Shown: positions 8,126 to 16,145 of the stretch, piece after piece | How positions within the stretch are numbered: position 1 is the first letter of the stretch | Layout of the letters: every line of letters starts with the position of its first letter | From: Flavobacterium suncheonense GH29-5 = DSM 17707 | Lineage (GTDB): Bacteria; Bacteroidota; Bacteroidia; Flavobacteriales; Flavobacteriaceae | DNA length: 64,000 nucleotides | Direction of reading: 5' to 3' | Assembly: GCF_000430025.1 (NCBI RefSeq) | Contig: NZ_AUCZ01000004.1 | Span: 248,001-312,000, forward strand | Notes under the pieces: generated by a model | Database searches by the model: none | Seen by the model: only the letters and a program-made list of their open reading frames with translations | What the model was told of the DNA's origin: nothing | Made by a program: the position numbers and the translations under genes

Positions 8126-10729
8126 TTACTCTTCTTTGTGTGTTTGATTTCTAAAGACTAACTGTCCGTCGAAACTGTCTAACAGGATGATACTGTCTGT
8201 GGTTACTTTTCCGGCAAGAATTTCTTTGGAAAGCTGGTTTAAAACTTCACGCTGAATCACACGTTTTACCGGTCTTGCTCCAAAAGTAGGATCGTATCCT
8301 TTTTCGGATAAGTACGCAATGGCTTCGGGAGTGGCATCCATCGTAATGTGTTGTTGTGCCAGCATTTTGATGACGCTTTTTAACTGTAAACCAACGATTT
8401 CGCGGATGTTTTCGTCTGTTAGCGGCGTGAACATCACGATTTCATCGATACGGTTGATGAATTCCGGACGCACGGTTTGTTTTAGCAAGCCCAACACTTC
8501 TGTTTTGGCTGCTTCGGTAGCCGCTTCGATACCGCCTTTTAAATTTTCGAATTTCTCTTGTATGATGTGACTTCCCATGTTGGAGGTCATGATGATGATC
8601 GTGTTTTTGAAATCCGCCAGACGGCCTTTGTTGTCGGTCAAACGTCCTTCGTCCAAAACCTGTAACAGGATGTTGAAGGTGTCCGGATGCGCTTTTTCGA
8701 TTTCGTCCAAAAGCACTACGGAATACGGTTTTCTTCGCACGGCTTCGGTAAGCTGACCGCCTTCATCATAGCCCACATATCCCGGAGGCGCACCTACTAA
8801 ACGGCTTACGCTGTGACGTTCCTGATATTCGCTCATGTCGATTCGGGTCATCGCGTTTTCATCGTCGAATAAATATTCTGCTAGAGCTTTCGCCAATTCG
8901 GTTTTTCCGACTCCGGTCGTTCCTAAGAACAGGAAGGAACCGATAGGTTTTTTAGCATCCTGTAATCCGGCGCGGCTTCTGCGGACAGCGTCACTGATGG
9001 CCTGAATCGCTTCTTCCTGGCCGACTACTCTGTGGTGCAATTCGTCTTCGAGTTTCAGTAATTTTTCGCGTTCGCTCTGCAGCATTTTGGTTACCGGAAT
9101 TCCAGTCCATTTGGCTACTACTTCGGCGATGTCGTCGTGGGTTACTTCTTCTTTAATCAACGATTTATCCGATTGGTTTTCCTGTAACTGTTTTTGTAAA
9201 CCGTCCAGTTTTTCCTGAGCTTCTTTTATTTTTCCGTAACGGATTTCGGCTACTTTTCCGTAATCACCGTCGCGTTCGGCACGTTCGGCTTCGGCTTTGA
9301 AATCTTCAATTTGCTGTTTTACGTTTTGGATGTTGTCCACCAGATCTTTTTCGGATTTCCAGCGGGTGAAAACTTCGTTGCGCTCTTCTTTTAAGTTCGC
9401 CAAATCTAAACCTAAAATTTTCAGTTTGTTCTCGTCGTTTTCACGTTTAATCGCTTCGATTTCGATTTCCAATTGCATGATTTTACGGTCCAAAACGTCT
9501 AATTCTTCCGGTTTGGAGTTGATTTCCATGCGCAGTTTGGAAGCGGCTTCGTCCATCAAGTCGATAGCTTTGTCCGGTAAGAAACGATTGGTGATGTAAC
9601 GCTGTGACAATTCCACAGCCGCAATAATTGCATCGTCTTTGATGCGCACTTTGTGGTGTGTTTCGTATTTCTCTTTGATACCGCGTAAAATCGAAATCGC
9701 ACTTTCGGTATCGGGTTCATCGATGTTAACTTTCTGGAAACGACGCTCTAAGGCTTTGTCTTTCTCGAAATATTTTTGATACTCGTCTAAAGTGGTGGCA
9801 CCGATGGCTCTTAATTCGCCTCGTGCTAAAGCAGGTTTTAAGATATTGGCTGCATCCATAGCACCTTCGCCACCTCCGGCACCTACCAACGTGTGGATTT
9901 CGTCAATGAAAAGTACGATGTCGCCTTCCGCGGAAGTTACTTCTTTCACTACGGATTTCAAACGCTCTTCGAATTCCCCTTTGTATTTGGCTCCGGCAAT
10001 TAAGGCTCCCATATCCAAAGAGTACACAACTTTGTCTTTCAGGTTTTCCGGAACGTCACCGGCTACGATTCTGTGGGCTAAGCCTTCTGCAATGGCGGTT
10101 TTACCCACACCGGGTTCTCCAATCAGCATCGGGTTGTTTTTAGTTCTTCGGGATAAAATCTGTAGCACGCGGCGGATTTCCTCATCACGGCCAATCACCG
10201 GATCGAGTTTGCCGTCATTGGCCAACTGGTTTAAATTTTTGGCGTATTTGTTTAGTGCATTGTACGTTTCTTCGGCTGAGGCTGAGGTTACGCGTTCTCC
10301 TTTGCGGATTTCGGCAATCGCGGCTTCCAGACCTTTTTCGGTTACGCCTTGGTCTTTTAAAATTTGCGCAACTTTGCTTTTGGATTTAAAAATGGCTAAG
10401 ATTAAATGTTCAATCGAAACGTATTCGTCGTTCATTTTTTTAGCAATGATGTTGGCTTCGTTTAACGCGGTTCCGGCTTCACGGGAAAGCATTAAATCGC
10501 CGCCCGAAACTTTCGGGAAACTCTGAATGGTGCTGTCCAGAATCTGTTTGAACAGGTTTACGTTTACATTCAGTTTTTTTAAGATGAATGGCGCAACGTT
10601 TTCGTCCACCTCTAAAATACCTTTAAAGATGTGTTCGTTTTCCAGCTGTTGCTGGCCGTTACCTTGTGCAATTTGCTGTGCCTGCTGCAAAGCCTCTTGC
10701 GATTTAATAGTTAAATTGTTTAAATTCAT
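8126..10729 (-). CDS. clpB: ATP-dependent disaggregase ClpB
   Basis: Hexameric AAA+ chaperone that, with DnaK, pulls proteins out of aggregates; cytosolic. The 867 residues from MNLNNLTIKSQEALQQAQQ match the family length. Order: ClpN domain (1-150), first ATPase with Walker A GEPGVGKTAIAEG and Walker B VLFIDEIHTLVGAG, coiled-coil middle domain (about 400-530), second ATPase with GTTGVGKTELAKA and VVLLDEIEKAHPD. The open frame continues 101 codons upstream, but that stretch has no family similarity, so I set the start at 10729. The gene is divergent from ytxJ, and the gap carries repeated GACA-N3-TGnn motifs that may be a stress operator. Confidence 0.97.
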   Translation of the reverse strand: MNLNNLTIKSQEALQQAQQIAQGNGQQQLENEHIFKGILEVDENVAPFILKKLNVNVNLFKQILDSTIQSFPKVSGGDLMLSREAGTALNEANIIAKKMNDEYVSIEHLILAIFKSKSKVAQILKDQGVTEKGLEAAIAEIRKGERVTSASAEETYNALNKYAKNLNQLANDGKLDPVIGRDEEIRRVLQILSRRTKNNPMLIGEPGVGKTAIAEGLAHRIVAGDVPENLKDKVVYSLDMGALIAGAKYKGEFEERLKSVVKEVTSAEGDIVLFIDEIHTLVGAGGGEGAMDAANILKPALARGELRAIGATTLDEYQKYFEKDKALERRFQKVNIDEPDTESAISILRGIKEKYETHHKVRIKDDAIIAAVELSQRYITNRFLPDKAIDLMDEAASKLRMEINSKPEELDVLDRKIMQLEIEIEAIKRENDENKLKILGLDLANLKEERNEVFTRWKSEKDLVDNIQNVKQQIEDFKAEAERAERDGDYGKVAEIRYGKIKEAQEKLDGLQKQLQENQSDKSLIKEEVTHDDIAEVVAKWTGIPVTKMLQSEREKLLKLEDELHHRVVGQEEAIQAISDAVRRSRAGLQDAKKPIGSFLFLGTTGVGKTELAKALAEYLFDDENAMTRIDMSEYQERHSVSRLVGAPPGYVGYDEGGQLTEAVRRKPYSVVLLDEIEKAHPDTFNILLQVLDEGRLTDNKGRLADFKNTIIIMTSNMGSHIIQEKFENLKGGIEAATEAAKTEVLGLLKQTVRPEFINRIDEIVMFTPLTDENIREIVGLQLKSVIKMLAQQHITMDATPEAIAYLSEKGYDPTFGARPVKRVIQREVLNQLSKEILAGKVTTDSIILLDSFDGQLVFRNQTHKEE

Positions 10730-10783
10730 ATCGTTAAATGTTGTTTGTCTGTGGTTGTTTTTGTTTAGCTTTGCATTCAAATA

Positions 10784-10866
10784 GACAATTTGTGTTCCAA
10801 GTGCAGAAATCAGGACAAAATGACTGATTTTGGTTGATTTCCCGTATAAAATTAGGACAAAATGTC
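10784..10866. promoter_or_regulatory. Three GACA-N3-TGnn motifs between clpB and ytxJ
   Basis: Three similar boxes: GACAATTTGTG (10784-10794), GACAAAATGAC (10814-10824) and GACAAAATGTC (10856-10866). The last has perfect GACA/TGTC arms. The second and third share a longer direct repeat, AGGACAAAATGnCTGA, 42 bp apart; the first and second are 30 bp apart, so all lie on about the same helix face. The first overlaps a weak -7 element for clpB (TCTATTTG, minus strand, 10778-10785). Inferred to bind a dimeric regulator of clpB, ytxJ or both. Confidence 0.5.
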
Positions 10867-10883
10867 TGAAAACGCGACAAATT

Positions 10884-11273
10884 ATGGGGTTTTTTACTAC
10901 GCTTTTCGGTGAAAATAACAGGAATAAAGAGGAACAGCCAAAGTCCTTTTGGATGTATCTGGAAGAAACGCCGTTGGATGAAATTGAAAAGATTTCTTTT
11001 GAAAAACCTGTGGCTATTTTTAAACACAGCACCCGATGTTCGGTAAGCCGTATGGCCTGGAATCAATTCGCGAAGCAGTTTGATATCGAATTTGAGAAGA
11101 TGGAACTTTATTTTCTTGATTTGCTGGCATACCGTTCCTTATCCAATGAAGTGGCCGAACGATTTGGCGTGGTGCATCAGTCGCCGCAACTCATTGTAAT
11201 TAAAAATGGTAAGGCGGTTTATGACGCTTCCCACAGTGCTATCGATGCAGAGGATTTGAAAAACTATCTTTAA
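10884..11273 (+). CDS. ytxJ: Bacillithiol-system redox protein YtxJ-like
   Basis: 129-residue thioredoxin-fold protein with a single conserved cysteine (Cys52 in FKHSTRCSVSRMAW), where classical thioredoxins have CxxC. The motif and the ending (QSPQLIVIKNGKAVYDASHSAI) fit the YtxJ family, a proposed monothiol bacilliredoxin. Flavobacteria make bacillithiol, so a role in removing bacillithiol from oxidised proteins is likely but inferred. I set the start at the ATG at 10884 (MGFFTTLFGENN); an upstream in-frame GTG would run through the repeated GACA boxes. One base separates it from the Crp-like gene. Confidence 0.85.
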   Translation: MGFFTTLFGENNRNKEEQPKSFWMYLEETPLDEIEKISFEKPVAIFKHSTRCSVSRMAWNQFAKQFDIEFEKMELYFLDLLAYRSLSNEVAERFGVVHQSPQLIVIKNGKAVYDASHSAIDAEDLKNYL

Positions 11274-11274
11274 A

Positions 11275-11814
11275 ATGGCAGTGCAACCTTCCGGAATTTT
11301 AGCATTACTTACAGCACACAACCTGTTTGAAAAGGATTTGGTCCTGAAGCGGAATGAATTTCTGAAAGTAGCCGGAACCATTGATACTAACATTTATTTC
11401 ATAGAAGAAGGAAGCCTCCGGATTTTTATTGAGCAAGAAGGCGAAGAACAAATCATCCGGTTTGGCTATCTGAACGATTTGATTGTTTCGTTAGATTCTT
11501 TCCTGACAGAACAACCTTCTGATTTTTACATTCAGGCGATTAAGAAAACAACTGTGAAAATCATCTCTAAGAAAGTTTTTTTCGAATTTATCAACGAAAG
11601 TGAAGAGAACCTGAAGCTGTGGAACGCCATCCTTGAAAACTTAGTGTTACAGCAAATGGAGCGCGAAAAAGATTTGCTTATTTCGTCGGTAAACGAGCGC
11701 TATTCCAGAGTTTTGAAACGAAGCCCTCGTCTTTTTCAGGAAATTCCGCATAAGTACATAGCTAATTATCTTCGCATGACGCCTGAAACATTGTCGCGTT
11801 TGAAAAAGTCTTGA
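11275..11814 (+). CDS. Crp/Fnr family transcriptional regulator
   Basis: 179-residue one-component regulator. The cNMP-binding-type jelly roll spans about 20-120 (NIYFIEEGSLRIFIEQEGEEQIIRFGY), and the C-terminal HTH ends in YIANYLRMTPETLSRLKKS, the recognition helix common to this family in Bacteroidota. It lacks Fnr-type cysteine clusters and a complete cAMP phosphate-binding motif, so the ligand is unknown. It is one base downstream of ytxJ and probably cotranscribed; it may act on the DinB-family gene that follows or on thiol-stress genes. Confidence 0.88.
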   Translation: MAVQPSGILALLTAHNLFEKDLVLKRNEFLKVAGTIDTNIYFIEEGSLRIFIEQEGEEQIIRFGYLNDLIVSLDSFLTEQPSDFYIQAIKKTTVKIISKKVFFEFINESEENLKLWNAILENLVLQQMEREKDLLISSVNERYSRVLKRSPRLFQEIPHKYIANYLRMTPETLSRLKKS

Positions 11815-11869
11815 TTTCAATCAATTTTTTACTGCGGATTAATGCTGAAATTTGCCTAAAATAAAGATA

Positions 11870-12439
11870 ATGAAAACGAAAGATCTAATTTGGGGACTAA
11901 AAAATTCAGTGCATCAGCATATTGATTTTGCACAACAGCTTCAAACTTTATCCGATACAGCGTTAAATTGGAGAACCGATGCGGAAAGCTGGAGTGTTTT
12001 GGAATGTCTGGAGCACTTAAACAGATACGGAAATTTTTATCTTCCGGAAATAGAAAAATCGATGCAGAATGCTACAGACGCACCGGATTCCGAGTTCCGT
12101 CCGGGTTTATTAGGCGATTATTTTGCCAAGAGCATGCAGCCCAAAGCGAAATTGAACAAGATGAAAACCTTCAAGCAGATGAATCCGTCAGGCAGCACAT
12201 TAAACAGAAAGGTTATCGATACGTTTATCCTTCAGCAGCATAAGATGTTGGAATTGCTGGAAAATTCACAAAGCGCAAACCTGAACAAAGTAAAAACCGG
12301 CATCAGTATTGCGAAATGGATTCGCATCAAATTGGGCGATACCTTCCGGTTTGTGATTTATCATAACCAAAGACATGTGCTTCAGGCCGAAAAAGTTTTG
12401 GCTTTTCAAAAGAATGCAATAGAAAAATCCGAAGCCTAA
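11870..12439 (+). CDS. DinB family protein
   Basis: 189-residue four-helix-bundle protein of the DinB/YfiT superfamily, which includes thiol-dependent transferases using bacillithiol or mycothiol. Visible signatures are WRTDAESWSVLECLEHLNRYGNFYLPEI, with the first metal-type histidine, and FRFVIYHNQRHVLQAEKVL with the paired histidines near the C-terminus (HNQRH). I start at ATG 11870; a TTG six codons upstream is less likely. The position after ytxJ and the Crp-like gene fits a bacillithiol-dependent role, but this is inference. Confidence 0.87.
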   Translation: MKTKDLIWGLKNSVHQHIDFAQQLQTLSDTALNWRTDAESWSVLECLEHLNRYGNFYLPEIEKSMQNATDAPDSEFRPGLLGDYFAKSMQPKAKLNKMKTFKQMNPSGSTLNRKVIDTFILQQHKMLELLENSQSANLNKVKTGISIAKWIRIKLGDTFRFVIYHNQRHVLQAEKVLAFQKNAIEKSEA

Positions 12440-12454
12440 ACTCCGGATTTTTTT
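12423..12454. terminator. Bidirectional terminator, DinB / amidase
   Basis: Stem AAAAATCCG / CGGATTTTT with a 12-base loop and T-rich flanks on both sides. It overlaps the last codons of the DinB-family gene and lies 3 bases past the amidase stop. Confidence 0.75.
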
Positions 12455-12456
12455 AT

Positions 12457-13914
12457 TTATTGTTTTACGATTCTCCTGAAATATTCCTTACCGTCAATTG
12501 TTGCTTTCAAAAGGTAAATGCCTTTCGCAAACCGGCTGATGTCAATCGTCTTGTTTTGATTGTCCGTCGTTATTTTTTCCGTGAAAATCGTTTTTCCGTT
12601 TATATCCATTACTGTTATATCAAAATGTTCGGCTATGATTCCTTTAAAAGCCAGCGATACAAAATCACGGGCCGGATTAGGATAAACCGTAAATGTGAAG
12701 TTTTCGGATGCTGTATTTTCCTCTGAAATTTTAGCCGCACAACCAATCGCTGTAACCGATCGTGTTCCGTTGGAATTATTCAAGGTTCCGGCGCTGTTTT
12801 TAGCTTTCATGGAATAGGTGTACGTCGTTCCGGCCGTAATCAGATAGGTGTTTAAAAAACTGGTTCCGGTTACATCGGAAGCGTATAAATTGCCGTTGCG
12901 GTAAATATCGTAGCTTGTGGCATTAGCCGAAGCCGTCCAGGTCAGGTTAACGGCGCTGGTACTTCCGCTGCACGTTGCTGTGGCTGTTAGGGTGAAGGCT
13001 CCCGGAGCACAGGTTATGGCGGTAGCCGATAAAGTTCCGTTGGAATTATTCGTGGTTCCGGTCGCATTTTTGGCTTTGATGGAGTAGGTGTAACTGGTCC
13101 CGACGGTAATGTAAGTATTCAGGAATTGGGTTCCGGTGATATTGCTTGCATAAAGCGAACCGTTCCGGTAAATATCATAGACTGTGGCGTTGGCCGAAGC
13201 CGTCCAGTTCAGTCGGATTTGGCTGGTTGTTCCGCTGCATTCCGGAGTTGCGGTGAACGTAAAAGCTCCCGGAAGCGGAGACGAACAGGTAACGCCTAAA
13301 TTAGATTTTAAAGAGTTGAAGTAGGAAAGGGCAAACGTATCGCGCCACGCAGAACTCGTCAGTTTGGCAGCATCCGCAGAATCCACAAAACCAAGTTCGT
13401 TCAGGCATCCGGTTGCAGTCGAATATCTTAAAACGCCCAAATGATAACCCAAATAACTGTTGTCTTCCACGCATCTTCGGTTGTTCAAGGCTCCGTTGGT
13501 TGTCATATCGTTTTGGATTTTCTGTGCGAAAGCAATATCCGGCGCTGTGTTGGTGTCATCAGCAGTGCAATAGAATGTTTCGGTTCCGGTTCCGCCGCCT
13601 GCGTTACAGTGAATGCTCAATAATCGGTCGGCGTTCCAGTTGTTGGCCATGGTGGCCCGTTGTGTTACGGAAATCCAACTGTTCAAATTGGTGGTCCGCG
13701 TCATGTGGACGGTCCAGGCAGCGCAGGAATTTTGGATTAAGGCTCGGGTTCTTAAGCCTACTTCTAACGAGGTTTCTATTTCGGTGGCGGTTCTTCCGTC
13801 GGGATTATCGCTTGTGGTAGCACCGTAACCGTGTCCCGGATCAAGTACTACAATTTGTGCATTTACTGTAAACATGGCTAAAAGGGCAAAAAGCAGTGTG
13901 ATAATTTTTTTCAT
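12457..13914 (-). CDS. Secreted N-acetylmuramoyl-L-alanine amidase with FN3 repeats and T9SS sorting domain
   Basis: Zinc amidase that cuts the bond between N-acetylmuramate and the peptide stem. Order: signal peptide (1-20, ending VNAQ); amidase_3 domain (about 21-210) with VVLDPGHGY (His28), a glutamate in TEIETSL, LLSIHCNAGG (His102) and LNELGFVDS (catalytic Glu about 173); two fibronectin type III repeats (about 215-303 and 304-392) that are close copies of each other; and a C-terminal domain (about 400-485, starting FTVYPNPARDFVSL) typical of type IX secretion cargo. The sorting domain implies release or surface anchoring, so its target may be foreign rather than own peptidoglycan. Three bases downstream of a beta-propeller gene on the same strand. 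Confidence 0.92.
   Translation of the reverse strand: MKKIITLLFALLAMFTVNAQIVVLDPGHGYGATTSDNPDGRTATEIETSLEVGLRTRALIQNSCAAWTVHMTRTTNLNSWISVTQRATMANNWNADRLLSIHCNAGGGTGTETFYCTADDTNTAPDIAFAQKIQNDMTTNGALNNRRCVEDNSYLGYHLGVLRYSTATGCLNELGFVDSADAAKLTSSAWRDTFALSYFNSLKSNLGVTCSSPLPGAFTFTATPECSGTTSQIRLNWTASANATVYDIYRNGSLYASNITGTQFLNTYITVGTSYTYSIKAKNATGTTNNSNGTLSATAITCAPGAFTLTATATCSGSTSAVNLTWTASANATSYDIYRNGNLYASDVTGTSFLNTYLITAGTTYTYSMKAKNSAGTLNNSNGTRSVTAIGCAAKISEENTASENFTFTVYPNPARDFVSLAFKGIIAEHFDITVMDINGKTIFTEKITTDNQNKTIDISRFAKGIYLLKATIDGKEYFRRIVKQ
12739..13272 (-). repeat. Tandem FN3-encoding repeat inside the amidase gene
   Basis: Two consecutive segments of about 267 bp each encode closely similar 89-residue FN3 modules. 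Both contain NWTASANAT or TWTASANAT, YDIYRNG, LYAS, FLNTY and NNSNGT, and begin PGAFT. The similarity indicates an internal duplication. Confidence 0.8.
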
Positions 13915-13917
13915 GGC

Positions 13918-14760
13918 TTAGAATTTTAAAGTTGAAACATAGAGTTTTCCGGTTTTTTCATCCGTAAAAAATACCTGATTGTTGCCGTACAGCGACGGGA
14001 ACATTTCAATCTGATTTTCCGTAGACGTAAGTTTGACAGTTCGTGAATTTTCAACATCAAACAGTAACAGTTCGGAATTGTCCACGGAATGGCCGTCATG
14101 GCTTTCGTCTAAAAATCCGATAAGATAGCGGTCGTCTTTAGACCATCCGGTCACTAATCCGGTACCGACGTATTTTCCTTTATCGGTTCCGTTAACATCA
14201 TAAACCCAAATATCCGCGCCTTTATGAACGGCTACTTTTGTTCCGTTATTGGAAAGAATTGCGTTGTAGAATTGGCCTTCGTCATTGGTTACGGTCCAGC
14301 TTTTCGAAGTTTTCAAATCGGTTGCTTCAATTTTTAATGTGGACGGATTCGTATGTACCACGATTTCCGTTTTACCCTTGTAAGCCGGAAGGAAATTATG
14401 ATTTAAATCCAGGTCTTTCGATTTTTTCTGACCGATGGTATAAGCTTTTACTTTGGCATCGGAGAAATATTCTTTTTCACTTTTTGTTTTAAAATAGAAC
14501 GTTTTACTGTCGGAATTCCAGGCATAACCATAACCGATTCCTTCTTCCGGAGCTACGGGCGTAACTTTTTTGGTCGTCATGTCTAACAGATACACTCCGC
14601 GATTGTGTTCTTTGGTCAGTAAAACATATTTTCCGTCTGGTGAAGCAACGGGATTGGTAAAGGAATCCTTAAGTTTAATTTCCTTTGGTTTGGAGAATTC
14701 CTGCGCCTGCAACGCTATCCCCAGAAACAATGTGGCAACGAGTAAAAATTTTGTTTTCAT
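13918..14760 (-). CDS. Secreted TolB-like beta-propeller protein
   Basis: 280 residues with a signal peptide (MKTKFLLVATLFLGIALQAQ). Repeats of the PD40/TolB type are visible: NPVASPDGKYVLLTKEHNRGVYLLDMTT, GYAWNSDSKTFYFKT, AILSNNGTKVAVHKGADIWVYDV, GWSKDDRYLIGFLDES and PSLYGNNQVFFTDEKTGKLYV, enough for most of one propeller. It lacks a C-terminal peptidase. Probably periplasmic and protein-binding; it is cotranscribed with the amidase (3-base gap). A GTAGT-N6-ACTAC dyad (14780-14795) overlaps a TACATTTA -7-like box just upstream. Confidence 0.82.
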   Translation of the reverse strand: MKTKFLLVATLFLGIALQAQEFSKPKEIKLKDSFTNPVASPDGKYVLLTKEHNRGVYLLDMTTKKVTPVAPEEGIGYGYAWNSDSKTFYFKTKSEKEYFSDAKVKAYTIGQKKSKDLDLNHNFLPAYKGKTEIVVHTNPSTLKIEATDLKTSKSWTVTNDEGQFYNAILSNNGTKVAVHKGADIWVYDVNGTDKGKYVGTGLVTGWSKDDRYLIGFLDESHDGHSVDNSELLLFDVENSRTVKLTSTENQIEMFPSLYGNNQVFFTDEKTGKLYVSTLKF

Positions 14761-14779
14761 AAAAAATTGTTTTGAATTA

Positions 14780-14795
14780 GTAGTAAATGTACTAC
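14780..14795. promoter_or_regulatory. Dyad GTAGT-N6-ACTAC at the beta-propeller/amidase promoter
   Basis: Perfect 5-bp arms around AAATGT. The same bases contain TACATTTA read on the minus strand (14784-14791), a -7-like element about 23 bases upstream of the start codon. Seen directly; a regulator is only inferred. Confidence 0.35.
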
Positions 14796-14816
14796 AAAAT
14801 AATTTTAAAACAAAAA

Positions 14817-14840
14817 AAACACCTTGATTTTAAGGTGTTT
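14817..14840 (-). terminator. Terminator of the 394-aa lipoprotein gene
   Basis: Stem AAACACCTT / AAGGTGTTT with a 6-base loop, followed on the minus strand by a run of eight T. Confidence 0.8.
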
Positions 14841-14861
14841 ATTAGTATAAGGTTTAAAAGA

Positions 14862-16046
14862 TTATCGTCGGAACTTATTCCGTGTGATGATGGCTTTCAG
14901 TTTCGCTTTTAAATCTTCCCCGCTATCGTAAACCATTTGCTCGTTACTTGGGAACGGAACGGCTCTGCGGTCAAAATAGGGAAGATAATCCGTGTCACAG
15001 GCATTTCTGTCTCCGTTGTAATTGGCGTAAATGTATTCAAATACAAACTCGCTGGTTAGTGGAAAAGTATCAATTAACTGGTTTGTTCTGAAATCAATAT
15101 AATCTACTTTGGCCGTAACATTACAAGCCTTAAACTGGCGGAATTCATAAACATTGGCGCGAATCGTTTTGAAATTATCCACTTTAATCGGATTGCCTAA
15201 ACTGTCTTTCACGACATTTCCGTTGGCATCCAACAAGGTTTTGGTGCCGTCTTTAATTTGTTTTTCTTTGATGAATTCTTTCTCTTTAACCTGTTCCGGA
15301 GAAATGTTAATCTGACGGAAATTCACAATCAAACCGTAATCATAGTTGATGCCTTTTTGTTTGTTGCTGTGGTAAACCGTCCATTTGTCATTTAATCCGA
15401 AAGTACTGAAATCAAGTAAATCGCTTTGCAGACGTGCCGGAATAACCATGTTGGTTTCGTTTTTGGTATACACGTTTACGAAATCCGTTCCTTTGAATTG
15501 CGCCTCGTCCATCAGTTGTTTCACATCTTTATAACCGGGATTGATGCTTTCCAGATAAGCGAAATCATCATACGCACGACGGTAACTCATTTTGTCGTTG
15601 GTTTTCAACAGTAGTTTAGAGTTATCATACAAGTATTTTGACAGTGCATTTTTGCTGTTTACAATCTCATCGGAATAATCGTCAAAAGGGAAAATCGCAT
15701 TACGGCCTTCTTTGATTAATCGCAAAGGCAACAACGGACGGATTTTCTCCTGACGGGCATTCAATTGTAAATATGTATTGTAAATCTTTTCCAGATTGGC
15801 GGGATTGGCATCTTTGGACAACATTTCAACAGTTCGCAAATCGCGTTCTTTGGCTTTGGCAAAGGCTTCTTCCATCAAATAAATGTAATCCTGTTTTCCT
15901 TTGGAAGTTTTGTTGGTGCGTAAGGCTTCGGCGGCACGATAAATGGCACCGTCGTAATCGCCGTCACTCAGCATGCTTTGGGTTTGTTTCACCCCGCAGG
16001 AATAAACGAAAATCAGCAATAAAAACAGTGAAGTAATTTTTTTCAT
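14862..16046 (-). CDS. Lipoprotein of unknown function, 394 aa
   Basis: The signal peptide ends in a lipobox (FVYSC, Cys17), so this is probably an envelope lipoprotein. The first half is helical and may hold TPR-like helices (SDGDYDGAIYRAAEALRTN, KQDYIYLMEEAFAKAKERD, YRRAYDDFAYLESINPGY). The second half is strand-rich (NVYEFRQFKACNVTAKVDYIDFRTNQLIDTFPLTSEFVFEY), with cysteines at CNV and ACD that could form a disulfide. I do not recognise a characterised family. Monocistronic, with its own terminator. Confidence 0.8.
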   Translation of the reverse strand: MKKITSLFLLLIFVYSCGVKQTQSMLSDGDYDGAIYRAAEALRTNKTSKGKQDYIYLMEEAFAKAKERDLRTVEMLSKDANPANLEKIYNTYLQLNARQEKIRPLLPLRLIKEGRNAIFPFDDYSDEIVNSKNALSKYLYDNSKLLLKTNDKMSYRRAYDDFAYLESINPGYKDVKQLMDEAQFKGTDFVNVYTKNETNMVIPARLQSDLLDFSTFGLNDKWTVYHSNKQKGINYDYGLIVNFRQINISPEQVKEKEFIKEKQIKDGTKTLLDANGNVVKDSLGNPIKVDNFKTIRANVYEFRQFKACNVTAKVDYIDFRTNQLIDTFPLTSEFVFEYIYANYNGDRNACDTDYLPYFDRRAVPFPSNEQMVYDSGEDLKAKLKAIITRNKFRR

Positions 16047-16099
16047 AAACGGTTAATTTTAGCAAATATAAAAGTTTAGTACAAATTTCAGGCCATAAA

Positions 16100-16128
16100 A
16101 AAACTCTGAAGTTGATTTTCAGAGTTTT
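16100..16128 (-). terminator. Terminator of fahA
   Basis: Eleven-base stem AAAACTCTGAA / TTCAGAGTTTT with a 7-base loop and T run on the minus strand, 18 bases past the stop. Confidence 0.75.
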
Positions 16129-16145
16129 CTTAATATTTTTGAGTA

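Noticed and set aside
9792-10526. 244-codon open frame on the plus strand inside clpB
   Set aside because: Antisense shadow of a strongly conserved gene; its product is serine/proline-rich and unlike a protein family. Other long antisense frames (29834-30604, 61376-61918) are rejected for the same reason.
10734-11066. Minus-strand frame and the 101-codon upstream extension of clpB
   Set aside because: Both overlap the ytxJ coding region and the repeated GACA boxes; ClpB family N-terminus begins at 10729.
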